Counted from the stretch's first letter, positions 15,317 through 25,046 are shown. The stretch: 50,941 nt of DNA from an uncultured Lachnospiraceae bacterium (GCA_934292725.1 CAKQXY010000023.1:1-50941); one strand, 5' to 3'. Made by a program: numbers and translations. Notes: a model not told the origin generated them from the sequence alone.

Positions 15317-18025
15317 TTACTTTTTCCCCTTAATATCATTTTTTCTATCATTTTTTTCCAGACGAATCTCGTCAAGCTTTTTCTTAACATCATCAGATGT
15401 CTCATGAAACAAATAAACTTTGCCGCTGTCTGACTTTGTTGTACACATTTCGCGAATCTCATGACCGGCACTTTCAATTTGCTTTTTTAAGCCAAGTGCT
15501 GACATACGCACACCGCCCTGTCCAAGAATGATAACCTGCTCAAGACCATCTGATGTAGCTACAGTTACGCGATGCTTTCTTCCCATTGCATGAACTGTTT
15601 TTTCAATATATTGATCTGCTGTCTCTGCCTCTTTTGTGTACACAATGTAAATATTGTGATACTTTTCAACATGCTCTGTTCCTCCTGGCACCTTATAGGC
15701 ATCAAACACAAGGATCAGCTTACACTTGCTGTAACCCTGATAATTACTTAAAATATCCATCAATGTAAGCCTTGCTGCCGCAATATCTGTCTTTGAAAGC
15801 TCATTTAATTCTGGCCAGCCAAAAATAATATTATAGCCATCTACAAGAAGATATTCCTCTTCTTGCTGCTTTTTCTTTGTTGGGTGATATGTAGATGCTC
15901 CCTTTGGCGCTGAAGATTGGTACTGCTCCTCGTCATCTTGGCGATACACCTTTACAGGTCCATATGTTCTTTCAAAGATCTGCTTTAGCTCCTCATTCTC
16001 TGCCTCATAGTCTTCAAGAGAACGCATGGGTTCCTGCTTGGCACGTTTTGCCTCATTTGCTGCACGAAGCATCGCATCTTCTTCTGATTCCTGCTCTATA
16101 CCTTCAATATGCATATAATCTGGCACTTCATACCACGGAACAACAAAGCCTGCTCCATGCGCACAAAATACTGAGTCTGGAGTATTTGACAGATCTGCCT
16201 CCGGCAAATATCCGATGCGTTCTACTACCTCTTCCTCATTGTGGCACGGTGCATATCCCTTTAATGTACAAAAAAGACGTCCATGACCTCTGCTGTAGGC
16301 AACGACCTCTCTCTGATAGCCTCGCATCGTTGATACTGGTGCTGTTCCAGAAAGTATGCTTAGCTCTCCTTCCTGCTCAGGAGCAGAAAAAGTACCACAC
16401 ATCTGCTGAATATCAGTCATTGCTCTTCCAATACATTCTGATGGAATTTCAAGGCGGTAAGCGTACACAGGCTCTAAGAGTCTGCTCTTTGCCTGCATCA
16501 GGCCCTGTCTGACAGCACGATAAGTAGCCTGTCTAAAATCTCCGCCCTCTGTGTGCTTTATGTGAGCACGGCCTGCTATAAGTGTAATCTTAGTATCAGT
16601 CAGCTCTGAGCCTGTCAGCACACCCTTATGCTTTTTTTCTTCTAAGTGCGTTATAATAAGGCGCTGCCAGTTCTTTGAAAGCAAATCTTCGCTGCAGTTT
16701 GTCTCATAAACCATTCCGCTGCCTGGCTCTCCCGGTTCTATTAAAAGGTGAACCTCTGCATAATGACGAAGCGGCTCAAAATGACCGATTCCCTCAACAG
16801 TATTCTCCACAGTTTCCTTATAAATAATGGAACCTGAAGTAAAAAAGGCTTCCACGCCAAAGCGCTCACGAATCAGGCTTTGCAAAATTTCAATCTGCAC
16901 CTCACCCATGACTCTCGCATGAATCTCAGAAGTCTCCTCCTGCCATACAAGCTGCAGCTGCGGCTCCTCCTCCTCTAACACAGATAGCTTTCTATACATC
17001 TCGTGAATATCAATCTCTGGCGGAAATGACACGCAGTATGTAAGAACAGGTTCCAAAATCGGTGTTTGTGCCTGAATCTCACAGCCTAAACCTTGTCCTG
17101 TCACGGTATCATTTAATCCAGTTACGGCACAAACCATACCAGGCTGTGCTTCTGATACTGGTGTAAATGAAGCACCTGAGTAGACGCGGATCTGATCAAT
17201 CTTTTCCTCACCAATCACCTGCTTTGCTTTAAGCACACCGCCTGTCACCTTTAAATATGTAAGTCGTTTTCCCTGTGCGTCACGTGCAATCTTAAATACA
17301 CGCGCTCCAAACAAATCGCCATACACTGGTACTGTCGTATACATCTCAAAGCCTTCCAGAAATTCTGTTATTCCCTGCATCTTTAAAGCTGAGCCAAAAT
17401 AACACGGAAAAAGCTTTCGATCCTTAATCTGCTTTTTTATCTGTTCCAGTCTAATCTTGCCAGTCTCGAAGAACTGTTCCAATAATTCCTCATCTGTCTC
17501 TGCCAGACGTTCATCGAAATTTTCAAGATCAGAAAAGTCTACGCAGCGGCCATCAAGGCGTTTTTGCAGCTGCATAAGCGTTTCTTCTTTATCAGCACCT
17601 GGCTGATCCATTTTGTTGATAAAAAGAAATACAGGAACATTATACTGCTTTAACAAACGCCACAATGTCTGCACATGACCAGACACGCCATCTGCAACAC
17701 TAATTACCAATATTGCATAATCAAGTACCTGAAGTGTTCGTTCCATCTCTGCCGAAAAATCCACATGGCCTGGCGTATCTAAAAGTGTAAGCTTTCTGTT
17801 TTTCAAATTTAGCTCTGCCTGCTTGGAAAAAATCGTAATTCCTCTGTTTTTCTCAAGCTCATACGTATCCAAAAATGCATCCTTGTGGTCAACTCTTCCC
17901 AGCTTTCTTGTGCCACCTGTCAGGTAGAGCATACTCTCAGCCAATGTTGTCTTTCCTGCATCTACGTGCGCCACAATTCCGGCAACGGTATGTGCACATT
18001 CTTTTATCTGAGCCGTTTGCTCCAT
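15317..18025 (-). CDS. TetM-type ribosomal-protection-like GTPase fused to a Rae1/YacP-type NYN ribonuclease domain
   Basis: 902 residues. The first ~650 follow the EF-G/TetM plan. G1 is AHVDAGKTTL (19-28), G3 DTPGH starts at Asp83 and G4 NKMD is at 137-140. EF-G-like domains II-V follow, including GRAHIKHTEGGDFRQATYRA. A charged linker (about 650-715) leads to a NYN/PIN-like domain (about 724-870) with Asp729 (LLVDGYN), Asp775 (LVFDAYK) and Asp826 (ATSDGLEQ) in place as metal ligands, plus ETADQYIE and ILGQGGVR. This part resembles B. subtilis Rae1 (YacP), which cuts mRNA in the ribosomal A site. The fusion therefore probably acts on stalled or drug-bound ribosomes (inference). Calling it tetracycline resistance would be premature. 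It has a strong AGGAGG start and lies 19 bp after hflX. Confidence 0.92.
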   Translation of the reverse strand: MEQTAQIKECAHTVAGIVAHVDAGKTTLAESMLYLTGGTRKLGRVDHKDAFLDTYELEKNRGITIFSKQAELNLKNRKLTLLDTPGHVDFSAEMERTLQVLDYAILVISVADGVSGHVQTLWRLLKQYNVPVFLFINKMDQPGADKEETLMQLQKRLDGRCVDFSDLENFDERLAETDEELLEQFFETGKIRLEQIKKQIKDRKLFPCYFGSALKMQGITEFLEGFEMYTTVPVYGDLFGARVFKIARDAQGKRLTYLKVTGGVLKAKQVIGEEKIDQIRVYSGASFTPVSEAQPGMVCAVTGLNDTVTGQGLGCEIQAQTPILEPVLTYCVSFPPEIDIHEMYRKLSVLEEEEPQLQLVWQEETSEIHARVMGEVQIEILQSLIRERFGVEAFFTSGSIIYKETVENTVEGIGHFEPLRHYAEVHLLIEPGEPGSGMVYETNCSEDLLSKNWQRLIITHLEEKKHKGVLTGSELTDTKITLIAGRAHIKHTEGGDFRQATYRAVRQGLMQAKSRLLEPVYAYRLEIPSECIGRAMTDIQQMCGTFSAPEQEGELSILSGTAPVSTMRGYQREVVAYSRGHGRLFCTLKGYAPCHNEEEVVERIGYLPEADLSNTPDSVFCAHGAGFVVPWYEVPDYMHIEGIEQESEEDAMLRAANEAKRAKQEPMRSLEDYEAENEELKQIFERTYGPVKVYRQDDEEQYQSSAPKGASTYHPTKKKQQEEEYLLVDGYNIIFGWPELNELSKTDIAAARLTLMDILSNYQGYSKCKLILVFDAYKVPGGTEHVEKYHNIYIVYTKEAETADQYIEKTVHAMGRKHRVTVATSDGLEQVIILGQGGVRMSALGLKKQIESAGHEIREMCTTKSDSGKVYLFHETSDDVKKKLDEIRLEKNDRKNDIKGKK

Positions 18026-18044
18026 CTTAAGCCCTCCTGATCAT

Positions 18045-19292
18045 TTACTGAATCTGGTTATAATATTCGTTTGGAACATATCCGGTGACAGCTACGCCAT
18101 CATCACGATACTCCTCTGTTACAATCTGTCCATACTTGCGAAGCAGCTGAATTTTTCCCATCTCATCGTATCCATAAAGACGCTCCACATATTTTTTACG
18201 ATTTCTCAGGAAAGAAAGAAGTACCTCGCGCAGCTCGTCAAGACCTGTGCCATCTTTTACTGAAATCTCAATTGTGCGGTCTGCCTGCATATCTCGCTCG
18301 AAAAGATTTTTTTCTTCTTCTGATAACAGATCCTGCTTGTTCATAAGAGTAAAGATTGGCTTTCCCTCTACACCTAACTCCTTTAATGTCTGGTATACAA
18401 CCTGCATCTGAGTCTCATGCTCTGGATTTGAGCAGTCTACAACATGAATAATAAGATCAGCATGCTTTGCTTCCTCAAGTGTACTTCGAAATGCATCAAT
18501 CAAATGATGTGGAAGCTTATCAATAAAACCTACTGTATCCGTCATTAAAAGCGGCTCGTCATTGCCTAAATTAAGCAGTCTTGTTGTTGGATCAAGCGTT
18601 GCAAACAGCTTGTCCTCTGCAAGTACCTCTGAACCAGTCAGCTTATTTAACAAGCTTGATTTTCCAGCATTTGTATATCCAACAATTGCAGCAACTGGTA
18701 TATGCGTATCATTTCTTCTTTTTCTTGTAACTTCTCTTGTGCGCTTTACCTGCTCAAGCTCTGACTTTAACTGACCTATACGCTGATGAATCAAACGGCG
18801 GTCTGTCTCAAGCTTACTCTCACCTGGTCCTCTTGTACCAATACCACCGCCTAATCTAGACATAGACTGACCCATTCCTGTCAGACGATTTGCACGGTAA
18901 CGAAGCTGTGCCAGCTCAACCTGAATTTTTCCCTCACTGCTTCTTGCGCGAGATGCAAAAATATCAAGAATTACCATGGTACGGTCAAGCACATTAAAGC
19001 CAAGCTCCTGCTCTAGATTTTTCATTTGAGCCGGTGTAAGCTCATCATCACACACAATACCGTCTGCGTCTAACTGTGCTGCCAGCTGGCGAATTTCTTC
19101 AATCTTTCCTTTTCCAACATAAGTAGCTGAAATTGGATGATCAAGATTCTGATAGATAGAGCCGACGGCCTCACCGCCAGCTGTATCCACCAAAAGAGCA
19201 AGCTCCTCTAGCGATGCTCTTACTCTGCTCTCCTCTGCCGTATTCACCGCAACTAAAAGCAGACGTTCTTTTTTTTGTGCTGTTTCTATCAT
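18045..19292 (-). CDS. hflX: Ribosome-splitting GTPase HflX
   Basis: 415 residues with the usual HflX plan: an N-terminal domain (about 1-120, DDELTPAQMKNLE), a coiled linker with GGIGTRGPGESKLETDRRLI (about 146-165), then the G domain with G1 GYTNAGKSS (205-213), DTVGFIDKLPHHLIDAF, G4 MNKQD and a C-terminal extension. HflX binds 50S or stalled 70S ribosomes and splits them under heat or antibiotic stress; some Gram-positive homologs confer lincosamide or macrolide tolerance. Its ATG overlaps the stop of the upstream MATE gene by four bases (ATGA) and the next gene follows after 19 bp, so the three are co-translated or co-transcribed. Confidence 0.96.
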   Translation of the reverse strand: MIETAQKKERLLLVAVNTAEESRVRASLEELALLVDTAGGEAVGSIYQNLDHPISATYVGKGKIEEIRQLAAQLDADGIVCDDELTPAQMKNLEQELGFNVLDRTMVILDIFASRARSSEGKIQVELAQLRYRANRLTGMGQSMSRLGGGIGTRGPGESKLETDRRLIHQRIGQLKSELEQVKRTREVTRKRRNDTHIPVAAIVGYTNAGKSSLLNKLTGSEVLAEDKLFATLDPTTRLLNLGNDEPLLMTDTVGFIDKLPHHLIDAFRSTLEEAKHADLIIHVVDCSNPEHETQMQVVYQTLKELGVEGKPIFTLMNKQDLLSEEEKNLFERDMQADRTIEISVKDGTGLDELREVLLSFLRNRKKYVERLYGYDEMGKIQLLRKYGQIVTEEYRDDGVAVTGYVPNEYYNQIQ

Positions 19293-20650
19293 AAATTACA
19301 TGTACCCTTTCTTTCTTCGTCCTTTTTTAAGATGCCTTTCATTATAAACAGATAAGCAATCCAAAGGAAAATTCCAGCAGTCACCCATGCGCTGGCATTA
19401 GCAATACAGATACCTGTATAACTTTTTGCCCTTGCTGCCATAAATGCAAACACACTTCTGCTGATCAGCTCAACGACACCTCCAAGTGTCGGAAACAGTG
19501 CATATCCACAGCCCTGAAGTACATTTCTATAAATAAAGATCATACCAAGCGGAATAAAGCAAAGTCCGCAGATTTGAATATACTCGCGCACATAGCCGAT
19601 CACCGTGGTCAGATCACCGTCAAAGAACAGTGATGTCATAAAAGGAAGTATAGCTAGCACGACAAAGTAAATAATTACAGCATAGCTGCAGCTAAGAACC
19701 ATTGCTGTCTTCTGACCTTTTCTTATACGCTCAGTAGAATGTATGCCCCAGTTTTGTGCACTATATGTTGCCATTGTCATGCCCATTGCCTGAAATGCCT
19801 GAGTCACAAGCTGCTCTACCTTGCAGGCTGCTGTATAAGAAGCAACTACTGTAGAGCCAAGCAAATTCAATGCTGCCTGCAAAATCATAGTTCCGATTGC
19901 AGTGATAGAAAATTGGAGAGCCATTGGAATACCAATATTTAGCTGAATTTTCGCACCAATTGGATCAAGCTTAAAGTGCTCCTTCTTTAGCTTTAGTATA
20001 TCTACTTTTGTAAGCAAAAATACAAGACATAAAATTCCTGAAACACCCTGTGAAATAACTGTTGCAATGGCAGCACCAGCTACGCCCCATGACAATACCA
20101 TGATGAAGAACAAGTCGAGAACAACATTTAACAGTGCTGATAAAATCAGAAAATAAAGCGGAACTTTACTGTTTCCTACTGCACGCAGAATGCTGGCTGT
20201 TAAATTATACAGTGTTGTAAATATAATACCTGCGCAGATTATGACAATATATTCCTTTGACATATCAAAGATATCCTCTGGTGTCTGCATTATACTAAGC
20301 AGCCAATCCATGCCAAGCAAGCTGAGTACCGTCATAATAACAGTCACAATCAAGCCAAGCACAAATGCATTGCCGACACTCTTTCGAAGCCCTTCATAGT
20401 CGCCTGCTCCATAGCGCTGTGATGACAAAACAGTAAAGCCTGTCGTCAGTCCATTCATAAAGCCAAGAATGAAAAATACAATTGTTCCGGTTGCACCTAC
20501 CGCAGCAAGTGCATCTGGTCCAACACCTTTTCCTACGATAATTGTATCAACCATATTGTAAAGCTGCTGAAATAAACAGCCTAACAATACCGGAACTAAA
20601 AACTTCAAGATCAGCTTTAATGGGCTGCCTTTTGTCATATCAAGATTCAT
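19289..20650 (-). CDS. MATE family multidrug efflux transporter
   Basis: 453 residues with about twelve membrane segments in two homologous halves: KFLVPVLLGCLFQQLYNMVDTIIVGK near the N-terminus and LVTQAFQAMGMTMATYSAQNWG at the start of the second half. The family exchanges cationic drugs or toxic metabolites for H+ or Na+. I place the start at the ATG at 20650 (MNLDMTKGSPLK) because GGAGG lies 10 nt upstream. An upstream in-frame start would overlap the GH42 gene and add residues not typical of the family. Its stop overlaps hflX by ATGA. The neighbourhood (HflX and the TetM-like fusion downstream) suggests a role in drug or stress tolerance; the substrate is unknown. Confidence 0.93.
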   Translation of the reverse strand: MNLDMTKGSPLKLILKFLVPVLLGCLFQQLYNMVDTIIVGKGVGPDALAAVGATGTIVFFILGFMNGLTTGFTVLSSQRYGAGDYEGLRKSVGNAFVLGLIVTVIMTVLSLLGMDWLLSIMQTPEDIFDMSKEYIVIICAGIIFTTLYNLTASILRAVGNSKVPLYFLILSALLNVVLDLFFIMVLSWGVAGAAIATVISQGVSGILCLVFLLTKVDILKLKKEHFKLDPIGAKIQLNIGIPMALQFSITAIGTMILQAALNLLGSTVVASYTAACKVEQLVTQAFQAMGMTMATYSAQNWGIHSTERIRKGQKTAMVLSCSYAVIIYFVVLAILPFMTSLFFDGDLTTVIGYVREYIQICGLCFIPLGMIFIYRNVLQGCGYALFPTLGGVVELISRSVFAFMAARAKSYTGICIANASAWVTAGIFLWIAYLFIMKGILKKDEERKGTCNL

Positions 20651-20670
20651 AGTGTTTTCCTCCAGTTTAC

Positions 20671-22686
20671 TTAAATCTCTTCTATTACAAAGCCCCATGG
20701 TGCAAGCGTCAAACGATCTTTTTTCAAGACTGCGCCCTCCTCTTTGAGCACTCTTGATACCTTTGACGCCTCTTTTGGCAGCTTCACGCTCTGTTCCTTT
20801 CCTGAATAATTAAACAGATAGCGAATCTTTTTTCCCTCCTGATTTATACCCTCTTTTATGATAACTGGGAATGCAATTTCCTGCTTCCAGCCCCAAAGTC
20901 CTGCCTCCTTTACAATGCTTGCAGTCAATTTCTTTATGTATGCACAGCTTGTCTTGCATGCAATATAATAGCAAGTACCTTTGCCCCAACTGTTTTTAGT
21001 TACAGCGGCATACTCTTTCCACATATAATGATCATAAAAGGCAAGTACCTTTGCCCCAGCTGGCTCAACTAACTCCATAAAATCTTGTGCCTGTAATTCA
21101 TTCTTTGACAAGCCAAAGGTTTCACCAGACAGACCAACATTTTTTGGTGCGGTAAAACGATCATACCCAATCCCCATACACTCAGAAAGACCTGCCGGCT
21201 GTCTGTCACAATTTACCTTCACATGTTCATCAGTAAAGCCTGTCTTAAATGTAGCAACGAGTGTACCTCCATTTGCTGCAAATGCTGCTAAACGCTCAAA
21301 CACTTCCTTTGGTGCACTATATAATGCAGGTACAAAAATCACTTTATATGCATCGAGATTAGTTTCATCTGTCCAGATGATATCACACTCTATATTCTGC
21401 TCATAGAGCGCATCATAAATCCAGCGCACAACATCATTATAAGAAGTTTTTCCGCCAGGAATTTGGAACCAATTAAGCGCAGTTAATGCTTCATTGCTGA
21501 CCATAATGGCAGCCTGATTTGTTTTCTTTAAGTGAATCAATTTGTCGCTTAAGGCTTCAAATGATTTTCCTATCTGACTAACTTCACGATAAATTGCATT
21601 CTCCTGCAGATCATGACTTAAAATACCTTTCCAGTACGTCTCACATGCATTGTGAATAGAATGCCAATGCCAGTACATCACACTGTCAGCACCGCTTGCA
21701 AGATGAGAAAATGCCTGTAATTTAAGCTGACCTGGATATGGTGTCCACTCTGGAAAACCTTGTGCTTCTGTCTCAATTACAAGATAATTATCCTTTTTAA
21801 GTGAACGTGTCATATCACCACAGAAGGAAATTTCCTTTCCAGTCAGATCATCCTGTGATGGATGATAAATATCACAGCCTGCTATTGTAAGTGCCTTTGA
21901 TGCAGATGGATGGTCAACATCTGGCTGAACTCCGTAAGAATGGCCCTTCCATGCAAAGTCAAAATTATGAGTAACAAACTGGTCCTCGCGCAGATATTCC
22001 TGCACAATACTTCTTTGCCACATCAAAAATTCAGTTACAAGACTTCTTTGAAACTGCTCAAATGCACAGCCAAGGCTTCCGTTTATCGTACCTCTTACAC
22101 TTGGAAACTGCTCCCAGCTGTTAATTTTGTTACTCCAGTAATCCAGTCCGAAATCGTGATTGAATCTTTCAATATCTCCTTTATACTGCTTCTTAATCCA
22201 TGATACAAATGCCTGCTGTACATTTTCGCTGCTCGTACCAAAATGCTTTGTCTCATTGTCAAGCTGAAATCCAATAACGCAGGAATAGTCCTTTACCGTT
22301 TCCATCAGCTTACGAATGATACGCTCGCAGTAAAAACGGTAGGCGTGATGTGTGATGTCCATAATCTGACGCGCACCATACGGACGTCGCCCACTCTTAT
22401 CTGTCACCATGATATCTGGATACTTTTTTGCCATCCAAGATGGTATTGCATATGTTGGTGTTCCGATAATAACATGAATTTTTTCACGTTCACAAGCTTC
22501 TAGCACCTTTGTGACATGAGAAAAATCAAACACTCCGTCTTCTGGCTCTTCTGTGCTCCATGTCGACTCTGCAATCCTGATTACATTGATGCCTGCCTTT
22601 TTCATCATAGCAAGATCCTTGTCAAGCCGTTCATACGGCATATACTCATCATAATATGCACATCCATATAATAAATGATCCATCAC
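20671..22686 (-). CDS. GH42 beta-galactosidase
   Basis: 671 residues without a signal peptide. The TIM barrel (about 1-370) starts YGCAYYDEYMPYERLDKDLAMMKKAGINVIRIAE. The acid/base Glu145 is in FQLDNETKHFG and the nucleophile is probably Glu305 in LVIETEAQGFPEW, with TPYPGQLKLQAFSHLASGAD nearby. A trimerisation-type domain (about 385-590) and a small beta domain at the C-terminus complete the GH42 plan. Clostridial and bifidobacterial members cleave beta-galactosides, often short galacto-oligosaccharides, inside the cell. It is followed 20 bp later by the MATE gene and preceded by nfo, with an aldose epimerase two genes upstream that would fit galactose handling. Confidence 0.93.
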   Translation of the reverse strand: MMDHLLYGCAYYDEYMPYERLDKDLAMMKKAGINVIRIAESTWSTEEPEDGVFDFSHVTKVLEACEREKIHVIIGTPTYAIPSWMAKKYPDIMVTDKSGRRPYGARQIMDITHHAYRFYCERIIRKLMETVKDYSCVIGFQLDNETKHFGTSSENVQQAFVSWIKKQYKGDIERFNHDFGLDYWSNKINSWEQFPSVRGTINGSLGCAFEQFQRSLVTEFLMWQRSIVQEYLREDQFVTHNFDFAWKGHSYGVQPDVDHPSASKALTIAGCDIYHPSQDDLTGKEISFCGDMTRSLKKDNYLVIETEAQGFPEWTPYPGQLKLQAFSHLASGADSVMYWHWHSIHNACETYWKGILSHDLQENAIYREVSQIGKSFEALSDKLIHLKKTNQAAIMVSNEALTALNWFQIPGGKTSYNDVVRWIYDALYEQNIECDIIWTDETNLDAYKVIFVPALYSAPKEVFERLAAFAANGGTLVATFKTGFTDEHVKVNCDRQPAGLSECMGIGYDRFTAPKNVGLSGETFGLSKNELQAQDFMELVEPAGAKVLAFYDHYMWKEYAAVTKNSWGKGTCYYIACKTSCAYIKKLTASIVKEAGLWGWKQEIAFPVIIKEGINQEGKKIRYLFNYSGKEQSVKLPKEASKVSRVLKEEGAVLKKDRLTLAPWGFVIEEI

Positions 22687-22710
22687 ACTTTTCTCCCGTT
22701 GTTTTTTAAT

Positions 22711-23544
22711 TTATCTCTCCTGCCACTTACGCACCATTGCAATCTCTCTTGCATAACCGTCATCCTCATTAGGTGTCTCAAGAATAAATGGACGACCCTG
22801 AAGCGCCGGATGTGTGACAACTCTTTTTAAAGCTTCCTCTCCAATTTTTCCAAGACCAAGCTTTTGATGGCGATCCTTATGTGCACCACAATCATTCATG
22901 CTGTCATTTAAATGCACAGCACACAGCTTGTCAAGACCGATCAGACGGTCAAATTCAGAAAGGACTTCATCAAGATGATTAACGATATCATAACCGCCGT
23001 CCCACACATGGCATGTATCAAAACAAACACCAAGTTTTTCCTTACATGAAACACGGTCCATGATTTCTTTTAATTCCTCAAAGCTTCTTCCGACCTCACT
23101 TCCCTTTCCGGCCATCGTCTCAAGTAAAATCGTTACGCTCTGTGTACTGCTTATGCACTCATTTAATGCAGCTGCTATAAGCTCAATGCCAGCTTCACTT
23201 CCCTGACCAACATGTGAGCCCGGATGAAAATTATAAAAGGCACCAGGCAGATATTCCATACGTTTTATATCATCCTTTAGCATTTCTACAGAAAATTTGC
23301 GAATATCCTCCTTTGCTGCACAAACATTCATTGTATATGGTGCATGTGCAACAAGAGGACCAAATGAGTGATCTTTCATCAGTGTCAGAAGACGCTGTAC
23401 ATCTTCGTCTTTTATCTCTTTTGCGCTTCCGCCTCTTGGATTTCTTGTGAAAAAGGCAAACGTATCGCCGCCAAGCGCTACTTCCTGTTTGCCCATCGCC
23501 TCATATCCCTTTGACGAAGAAACGTGATTTCCAATATAAATCAT
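22711..23544 (-). CDS. nfo: Deoxyribonuclease IV (AP endonuclease, Nfo family)
   Basis: 277 residues, close to the normal length. It cleaves DNA at abasic and oxidised sites in base-excision repair using three metal ions. Ligand-bearing motifs are all visible: IGNHVSSSKG, NPRGG, VAHAPYTMNV, FHPGSHVG, LLETMAGKG, CFDTCHVWDGGYD, HLNDS, HKDRHQKLGLGKIG and ILETPNE. It sits in the directon between the aldose epimerase (14 bp) and GH42 (24 bp), with no obvious functional link to either. Confidence 0.96.
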   Translation of the reverse strand: MIYIGNHVSSSKGYEAMGKQEVALGGDTFAFFTRNPRGGSAKEIKDEDVQRLLTLMKDHSFGPLVAHAPYTMNVCAAKEDIRKFSVEMLKDDIKRMEYLPGAFYNFHPGSHVGQGSEAGIELIAAALNECISSTQSVTILLETMAGKGSEVGRSFEELKEIMDRVSCKEKLGVCFDTCHVWDGGYDIVNHLDEVLSEFDRLIGLDKLCAVHLNDSMNDCGAHKDRHQKLGLGKIGEEALKRVVTHPALQGRPFILETPNEDDGYAREIAMVRKWQER

Positions 23545-23558
23545 GCTCTATGCTCCTA

Positions 23559-24440
23559 TCACTCAAGCGGCAGACCGATTGTATAAACGCCATTAAATAC
23601 ACCGCCAACCTCTAGCATTCTTTCATATGCGCGCTCCTGAAGCGTACCTGTAAAATCATCTGCATCACATCTTCCATGCCATGGCTCTAAGCATACAAAT
23701 GGTGCATCGCTCTTAGGTGACCACAATCCAAAGATTGGCTCATCAAACTGCATAACTACATACTCCTGTCCATCCGGATAAGCCAGTGCCAGACGTGATG
23801 CCTGATCATCCTTTGAAATAATAGCATCTCTTGAAAACAAATCAGCTGTAAGCGGCAGGTCACGCGGCAGTACAATCGTATCATCCACAAGTGCCATTGC
23901 TTTTTCTGTAACATGATAGCATGTAAATGTTCCTTCAATATTATCGCCCACATGAATATGATCTGTATCTGAACCATCCTCTAGTGTCATGCTGGCAAAG
24001 AATGCCGGGTGTGCACCAATGGAAAAATACATTTCTTTTGTGTCTGTGTTAATTACATTCCAAAGTACAGTTACTTCTGTTCCCTTTAACTGATAACCAA
24101 CCTCAAGACGGAATGCGAATGGATAATTTTCCATTGTTGTCTCGTTAGATACAATTGAAAACCACAGCGTATCCTGTGTCTGACTATCCAGTGTAAATTC
24201 CATATCTCTCGCAAATCCATGCTGTGTCATTGTATAAGTCTTTCCATTATAGCGGTACTCTTTGTTTTTCACACCGCCGACAAATGGAAACAAAATTGGA
24301 GAGTGACGCTTCCAGTACTTTGGATCTCCATCAAATAAATATTCCTTTTTTGTCTTCTTGCCAACCAGACGCACAAGCTCTGCGCCGTGACTTGCAACTT
24401 CCAGATAAATGTGTTCATTTTCTAATTGATATACTGCCAT
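23559..24440 (-). CDS. Aldose 1-epimerase family protein (LacX-like)
   Basis: 293 residues with the galactose mutarotase beta-sandwich. Candidate catalytic residues are His in MTQHGFARD and His in FSIGAHPAF, with an acidic residue in CLEPWHGRCDADDF. The overall pattern (HGAELVRL, PILFPFVGG) is that of the LacX subgroup. It probably interconverts anomers of galactose or glucose. In this directon it would help channel beta-galactose released by the GH42 enzyme. The gaps to its neighbours are 12 and 14 bp, so it is part of the same transcript. Confidence 0.9.
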   Translation of the reverse strand: MAVYQLENEHIYLEVASHGAELVRLVGKKTKKEYLFDGDPKYWKRHSPILFPFVGGVKNKEYRYNGKTYTMTQHGFARDMEFTLDSQTQDTLWFSIVSNETTMENYPFAFRLEVGYQLKGTEVTVLWNVINTDTKEMYFSIGAHPAFFASMTLEDGSDTDHIHVGDNIEGTFTCYHVTEKAMALVDDTIVLPRDLPLTADLFSRDAIISKDDQASRLALAYPDGQEYVVMQFDEPIFGLWSPKSDAPFVCLEPWHGRCDADDFTGTLQERAYERMLEVGGVFNGVYTIGLPLE

Positions 24441-24452
24441 CTTTTTTTCCTC

Positions 24453-25046
24453 CTATATATTTTTTATTGTATTCATTGCATCTTCATAGCTGGTAAACAC
24501 ATGTCCATTCATTTTATTTCGCACTGCACCGTCAATATTTTCCTGTTTGTCATCAAAAAATAGACATTCTTCTGGCTTTAATGAAAATAATTCAAACAAC
24601 TTCTGGTAGATCGCATCATCTGGTTTTATCATCTTGTAGCGAAATGATAATAGCACACCATCTGCCTGATCAATAAATGGAAGCTTTTCTCTGCTGTCAT
24701 GCAGCTGCTGATCACTGAAATTGGACAATAGATATACACGATATCCCATTGACTTAAGCTCCGGCACCCATGTGCTTGTGTACGGATACTCACCAACTGT
24801 ACCATTTATATTTTCCATTACCATATAAATTTCTTTTTCAATACCAGGATCGTTCTCAATGAAGCGAGCCAAAAGTTCTTCTTTTGTCAGAACACCTCTG
24901 TCAATCTCGTTCCAGTCGTCATTTAAAAAGACTGCATCTGCCAGACGTTTCTTTATTTCATCTGAAAATCCAAAATTATCCAGATGCTGTCGCCATGAAA
25001 ACGGAATCAGTACATTTCCAATATCTAATACAATATTTTTAATCAT
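24453..25046 (-). CDS. HAD-IA family phosphatase (YihX-like)
   Basis: 197 residues. Motif I is LDIGNVLIPF (Asp nucleophile with Gly at the +2 position, as in the YihX/glucose-1-phosphate phosphatase branch). Motif II lies in YLLSNFSDQQ, motif III is Lys in KMIKPDDAIY, and motif IV is FFDDKQENIDGA. A four-helix cap lies between motifs I and II. The substrate is probably a sugar phosphate but this is not certain. The start overlaps the stop of the upstream methyltransferase (TAATG), so translation is probably coupled. Confidence 0.9.
   Translation of the reverse strand: MIKNIVLDIGNVLIPFSWRQHLDNFGFSDEIKKRLADAVFLNDDWNEIDRGVLTKEELLARFIENDPGIEKEIYMVMENINGTVGEYPYTSTWVPELKSMGYRVYLLSNFSDQQLHDSREKLPFIDQADGVLLSFRYKMIKPDDAIYQKLFELFSLKPEECLFFDDKQENIDGAVRNKMNGHVFTSYEDAMNTIKNI

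Noticed and set aside
15895..16512. 205-codon plus-strand open frame
   Set aside because: It lies wholly antisense to the GTPase-NYN gene, whose motifs are intact; Leu/His-rich composition typical of a shadow frame.
15317..18025. Tetracycline resistance gene
   Set aside because: TetM-like architecture but divergent, with a nuclease domain; no sign of mobile context. Resistance cannot be claimed from sequence.
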